From NCBI GenBank assembly GCA_007135015.1, contig SLJS01000357.1, forward strand, positions 1 through 6,105: DNA of 6,105 bases, read 5' to 3'. A program made the position numbers and the translations under genes. The notes beneath the pieces were generated by a model. It made no database searches and was not told where the DNA came from. It was given only the letters and a program-made list of their open reading frames with translations. Source of the DNA: Alcanivorax sp. (GTDB taxonomy: Bacteria > Pseudomonadota > Gammaproteobacteria > Pseudomonadales > Alcanivoracaceae). Of the stretch, positions 6,094 to 6,105 are shown piece after piece; position 1 is the first letter of the stretch, and each line of letters opens with the position of its first letter.

Positions 6094-6105
6094 TTATAAT
6101 TATAA
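6094..6105. repeat. AT-only 12-base perfect palindrome with TATAAT, end of window
   Basis: TTATAATTATAA reads the same on both strands and contains a perfect TATAAT (6095-6100). It lies in the AT-rich tail following the last stop. It could be a -10 element for a gene beyond the window or simple AT-rich spacer. No convincing -35 sits 16-18 bases upstream (the best partial match, TTGTCT at 6079-6084, is only 10 bases away). The 45-base tail shows no G/C-rich hairpin with a T-run, so no terminator is called. Confidence -1.

Noticed and set aside
6079..6100. Possible sigma-70 promoter, TTGTCT with TATAAT
   Set aside because: The -10 is perfect but the spacing to TTGTCT is only 10 bases, and no better -35 is present; the downstream gene is outside the window.

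Overview
The window is a single, tightly packed plus-strand operon segment from a bacterial cell-surface or flagellar glycan locus. Seven genes run head to tail over about 6.05 kb. Most junctions are 4-base stop/start overlaps (ATGA or GTGA), and only a 45-base AT-rich tail is non-coding. GC content looks moderately high by eye (roughly mid-50s percent). Together with gene style this would suit a proteobacterium or Desulfobacterota-like organism, but taxonomy is inferred weakly and no marker gene is present.

Layout: (1) 13-1194, a NeuC/LegG-type hydrolysing NDP-N-acetylhexosamine 2-epimerase. (2) 1198-2265, a CBS-domain-fused sugar-1-phosphate nucleotidyltransferase of the PtmE type. (3) 2262-2966, a CMP-nonulosonate (CMP-legionaminate/CMP-sialate) synthetase, LegF/PtmB/NeuA type. 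(4) 2963-3703, a short-chain dehydrogenase/reductase (SDR). (5) 3700-4641, a Gfo/Idh/MocA-family oxidoreductase starting with GTG. (6) 4667-5332, a poorly characterised protein whose C-terminal half resembles a ParB-like fold. (7) 5329-6060, a second, different SDR closely resembling Campylobacter PtmA.

Read together, genes 1, 2, 3 and 7 (and probably 5) match the Campylobacter-type legionaminic acid route, in which GDP-activated amino sugar is made by PtmE and processed through LegB, LegC, LegH, LegG and LegI before activation with CMP by LegF. LegB, LegC, LegH and LegI are not in the window. The transcript appears to run in from the left, so they may lie upstream. The sugar made is therefore probably legionaminic acid or a relative; the exact stereochemistry cannot be read from sequence.

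The less ordinary parts are the additional SDR (gene 4), which is not part of the Campylobacter gene set as I remember it, and the ParB-like-fold protein (gene 6), lodged between the oxidoreductase and the PtmA homologue. These could tailor the nonulosonate or regulate or assist the pathway, but no function can be assigned. No RNA genes, CRISPR arrays, insertion sequences or convincing terminators were seen.
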